From the NCBI GenBank assembly GCA_964651315.1, contig CAZYXO010000022.1, positions 1-15,557 of the forward strand: a stretch of 15,557 nucleotides of DNA. Direction: 5' to 3'. The position numbers and the translations under genes were made by a program. The stretch is from CAZYXO01 sp964651315. GTDB taxonomy: Bacteria > Bacillota_I > Bacilli_A > RF39 > UBA660. Positions 12,694 to 15,557 of this stretch are shown here, piece after piece. Below the pieces are notes generated by a model. That model did not search any database. It was not told the origin of the DNA and was given only the letters and a program-made list of their open reading frames with translations. How positions within the stretch are numbered: position 1 is the stretch's first letter; every line of letters starts with the position of its first letter.

Positions 12694-14146
12694 AGAATTA
12701 GGAATAAGAGATTTAAATAAAAAAATTAAAAGCAATGAAATTGATATTAAAGATTTATGGGAAGAAAGTCGAAAAAAAGCCGAAGATAATCAAAGTAATT
12801 TAAATGCTTTTGTAACAATTAATGATGAATTTAATCATATCGAAAACAAAAATTCTCTCGTAAATGGTATTCCTTATGCTATTAAAGATAATTTATCGAC
12901 TAAAGGAATATTATCAACGGGATCTTCAAATATTTTAAAAACCTATGTACCTATATTTGATGCAACTTGTGTCGAAAAATTAAAGAATGCTGGTGCTGTA
13001 ATGGTTGGGAAAACTGTTTTAGATGAACTTGGAATGGGGGGAACAGGAACAACAGGACATACAGGTGTAACTAAAAATCCATGGGATATAAATAGAATTT
13101 GTGCTGGTTCTTCTTGTGGTTCAGTCGTTTCGGTTGCAAGTGGTATTGTTCCTTTTGCTCTTGGTAGTGATACAGGGGACTCAGTTCGTAAACCTGCAGC
13201 ATATACCGGAACTGTGGGATATAAACCTACATATGGGCTTATCAGTCGTTATGGATTATTTCCTTTTGCATCTTCTTTAGATCACGTTGGAGTAATAACG
13301 CGTTCAGTTATGGATTGTGCTATTGTTACTGATATAATTAAAGGTAAAGATAAAAAGGATATGACTTCATTTGATAGTTCAAATATCCATTTAGTAGAAG
13401 CACTTAATAAAAATCTAAATAAGAAAAAATTATTTTATATTAAAGAATTATTAGATATAAATAATTATGAAAATATAAATGAGGAATTAAAAGATATAAT
13501 TAATAATTTTAATGAATTAATTAAAAAATATAAAGACAATGGTTATGAAATTGATGGAATAAGTATTGAAGAAGAATTATTAAATGCCATATTTCCGACC
13601 TATATGACTATTTCTTGTGCTGAAGCAACTAGTAATTATTCTAACTTAAATGGTCTTATTTTCGGACCACGAAAGGAAGGAAACACTATTAATGATTTAT
13701 ATAAAAATGCTAGAACAATTGGTTTTTCCCCTTTAATAAAAAGAAGATTTATTATTGGTTCTTACGTTTTACAAAAAGAAAATCAAGAACGTTATTATAA
13801 AAATGCTTGTCGAGTAAGACATTTAATAATTAATAAATTTAATGAGTTATTTAATGAATATGATGCTATGATTATGCCTGCAAGTGGACGTATTGCCCCT
13901 AAATTTACTGAATTAGATAAAAAAATGAATAAATATCAAACAATATTAGAAAATCATTTAGCTATAGCAAATTTTGGTGGTTATCCTTCAATTACTATTC
14001 CATGTGGTTTTGTAAAAAATATGCCCATTGGAATAAATATAACAGGAAAAGTAAAAGATGATGAAACAGTATTAAGTATTGCTAATAATTTAGAAAGTTT
14101 AATGGATTATAAAGGAATGGTAGTAGGTGATAAACATGGAATATAA
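12686..14146 (+). CDS. gatA: Glutamyl-tRNA(Gln) amidotransferase subunit A
   Basis: GatA is the amidase that releases ammonia from glutamine for the transamidation of Glu-tRNA(Gln). The amidase-signature triad is present: Lys67 (IPYAIKDNL), cis-Ser142 (AGSSCGS) and nucleophile Ser166 (GSDTGDS). KPTYGLISRYGLFPFASSLD follows. The usual GGSSGGS reads AGSSCGS and SDTGGS reads SDTGDS, a variant I associate with a GatA subgroup in some Bacillota and Mollicutes, with all three catalytic residues kept. The 486-residue length is normal. The start has AAGGGTGA 6 bases upstream and overlaps gatC by 8 bases. It overlaps gatB by 11 bases. Such overlaps suggest stoichiometric production of the three subunits. 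Confidence 0.94.
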   Translation: MFRELGIRDLNKKIKSNEIDIKDLWEESRKKAEDNQSNLNAFVTINDEFNHIENKNSLVNGIPYAIKDNLSTKGILSTGSSNILKTYVPIFDATCVEKLKNAGAVMVGKTVLDELGMGGTGTTGHTGVTKNPWDINRICAGSSCGSVVSVASGIVPFALGSDTGDSVRKPAAYTGTVGYKPTYGLISRYGLFPFASSLDHVGVITRSVMDCAIVTDIIKGKDKKDMTSFDSSNIHLVEALNKNLNKKKLFYIKELLDINNYENINEELKDIINNFNELIKKYKDNGYEIDGISIEEELLNAIFPTYMTISCAEATSNYSNLNGLIFGPRKEGNTINDLYKNARTIGFSPLIKRRFIIGSYVLQKENQERYYKNACRVRHLIINKFNELFNEYDAMIMPASGRIAPKFTELDKKMNKYQTILENHLAIANFGGYPSITIPCGFVKNMPIGINITGKVKDDETVLSIANNLESLMDYKGMVVGDKHGI

Positions 14147-15557
14147 AGTTGTAATTGGTTTAGAACTTCATTGTGAGTTAAATACAAAATCAAAAGTATT
14201 TTCAAGAGCAAAAAACGAATATAATGTTTTACCTAATAGTAATATTGCACCACTTGATTTAGCATTACCTGGTACTTTACCAGTTTTGAATTTAGAAGCC
14301 GTTAAAAAAGCTTTGAAAATGAGTATGTGTTTAAACTGCGAACAACCAGATGAAATTCTTTTTGACCGCAAAAACTATTACTATCCAGATTTACCAAAAG
14401 GATATCAAATTACACAAACAACTAAACCAGTTGGAATTAACGGTAAAGTTATTTTAAATATTGATGGTAAAGATGAAACGATATTAATTCACGATATCCA
14501 TTTAGAAGAAGATACTGCATCTCTTGATCATTTTGATGATTATTCACTTCTTGATTATAATAGATGTGGTGCACCATTAATTGAAATTGTAACCGAACCA
14601 TGTATTAATTCTGGTAAAATGGCAGTAGCATTTTTAGAGTACTTACGAAATACATTTAAATATACAGGTGTTTCCGATGCAGATACTAAAAAAGGGCAGA
14701 TAAGATGTGATGTAAATATATCTTTAATGAAAGAAACAGACACAGAATTAGGAACAAAAGTAGAAATAAAAAATATTAATTCATTTAGTAATGTCGGAGC
14801 AGCTATTGATTATGAAATAAAAAGACAAACAGAGTTATTAAATAATAATCGTGGTAAGGATATAAAACAAGAAACTAGAAGATATGATGATATGGAATGC
14901 AAAACAATTAAAATGCGTGAAAAACAAGATAGTGTAGATTACAAATATTTTGTTGAACCAAATATTCCCCCATTTAAGTTAACTAAAAACTTTTTAGAAA
15001 AAATAAAAAAAGAAATACCAGAGTTACCAAATGAAAGAAAAGCAAAATATATTAGCGAATATGGTTTAAACGATTATGATTCAAGTATTTTAGTTAAAGA
15101 AAAGAATATTGCTGATTACTTTGAAGATTGTATTAATTTAGGAATAGAGTCTAAAAAATCAGCTAATTTCATTATTACAGAAATACTTGGAATAATAAAT
15201 AAAAATTTAATGGACATAAAAGATATTTATTTAACACCAATACAATTAAAAAAATTAGTTGATTATATGGATAAAAAAATTATTTCTATTAAAGAAGCAA
15301 AAGAAATAATTGCCAAAGTAATTAATGATAACAAAGATGTCGATACATATATTGATTTAAATAATACTCAAATTAATGATGAAGACAAATTATGTGAAAT
15401 AATTGACAATATTTTGACAAGTAATAATGAACAAGTAGAAGCATATAAAAATGGAAGAACTAATTTAATGGCTTATTTTGTTGGATGTGTTATGAAAGAA
15501 ACTAAGGGAAAAGCTAATCCTAAATTAACTACCGAAATATTACAAAAAAAATTAAAT
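14136..15557 (+). CDS. gatB: Glutamyl-tRNA(Gln) amidotransferase subunit B (partial, cut by window end)
   Basis: GatB binds and phosphorylates Glu-tRNA(Gln) before amidation. The frame runs open from ATG 14136 (AGGTGA 5 bases upstream, inside gatA) through 474 codons to the window edge, so only the last few residues and the stop can be missing. Family motifs visible are YKVVIGLELHCELNTKSKVF, LALPGTLPVLN, YYYPDLPKGYQITQ, HLEEDTASLDH, DYNRCGAPLIEIVTEP, GQIRCDVNISL, KVEIKNINSFSNV, ETRRYDD and the C-terminal YqeY-like tail (NLMAYFVGCVMKETKGKANP). The Cys positions that bind zinc in many GatB proteins, FCxC and CPxC, read FSRA and APLD here. The structural zinc site appears lost, as in some low-GC lineages. 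Confidence 0.94.
   Translation, partial: MEYKVVIGLELHCELNTKSKVFSRAKNEYNVLPNSNIAPLDLALPGTLPVLNLEAVKKALKMSMCLNCEQPDEILFDRKNYYYPDLPKGYQITQTTKPVGINGKVILNIDGKDETILIHDIHLEEDTASLDHFDDYSLLDYNRCGAPLIEIVTEPCINSGKMAVAFLEYLRNTFKYTGVSDADTKKGQIRCDVNISLMKETDTELGTKVEIKNINSFSNVGAAIDYEIKRQTELLNNNRGKDIKQETRRYDDMECKTIKMREKQDSVDYKYFVEPNIPPFKLTKNFLEKIKKEIPELPNERKAKYISEYGLNDYDSSILVKEKNIADYFEDCINLGIESKKSANFIITEILGIINKNLMDIKDIYLTPIQLKKLVDYMDKKIISIKEAKEIIAKVINDNKDVDTYIDLNNTQINDEDKLCEIIDNILTSNNEQVEAYKNGRTNLMAYFVGCVMKETKGKANPKLTTEILQKKLN

Noticed and set aside
14168..14743. Reverse-strand frames at 14168-14371 and 14555-14743
   Set aside because: Both lie wholly opposite gatB, which shows clear family motifs through this stretch.
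1..15557. Mycoplasma-type genetic code (TGA = Trp)
   Set aside because: Trp is always TGG, and TGA serves as the natural stop of queH, the surface gene and ORF6N copy 2.
1..15557. CRISPR array, tRNA or rRNA genes, complete insertion sequence
   Set aside because: No spaced short direct repeats, cloverleaf sequence or transposase frame was found on either strand.

Overview
The window is about three quarters A+T, uses TGA as a stop and TGG for Trp (standard bacterial code), and has strong AGGAGG-type ribosome binding sites. Gene content (QueH, ComEA/ComEC, a T-box ahead of hisS-asnS, gatCAB, a SipW-type secreted protein, a YetF/DUF421 membrane protein) points to a low-GC Bacillota, most likely an uncultured gut Bacilli lineage near the Erysipelotrichia/RF39/Mollicutes side. 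The taxonomic call is inference.

Region 1 (1-2900): queH, then a secreted surface protein gene (801-2620) split by what looks like a one-base deletion near 1350. Its C-terminus carries a sharply bounded GC-rich block (about 2441-2539) in which no codon ends in A. It resembles the variable region of lectin-fold proteins diversified by retroelements (DGRs). A 12-bp perfect inverted repeat then bounds a 239-bp non-coding segment. Region 2 (2884-4060): two divergent membrane protein genes and back-to-back terminators.

Region 3 (4197-6510): three tandem, tightly packed ORF6N-domain genes. The second and third add a PLD-like C-terminal domain and share 106 identical bases. Each gene contains a coding-embedded palindrome centred on the same codon boundary (the first base after the conserved Gln of LRxQ), although arm sequence and length differ. 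I consider this the most unusual signal in the window.

Region 4 (6515-9445): a possible 48-aa ORF, then comEA and comEC, the DNA-uptake receptor and channel, closed by a terminator. Region 5 (9485-15557): a promoter and T-box leader controlling hisS-asnS-gatC-gatA-gatB, a translation operon making His-tRNA and Asn-tRNA directly and, since AsnRS is present, probably using GatCAB for Gln-tRNA(Gln). The T-box specifier (AAC) and its TGGC acceptor-binding motif both fit tRNA-Asn rather than tRNA-His, so asparagine supply probably controls the operon. gatB runs off the right edge, at most a few residues short of complete.
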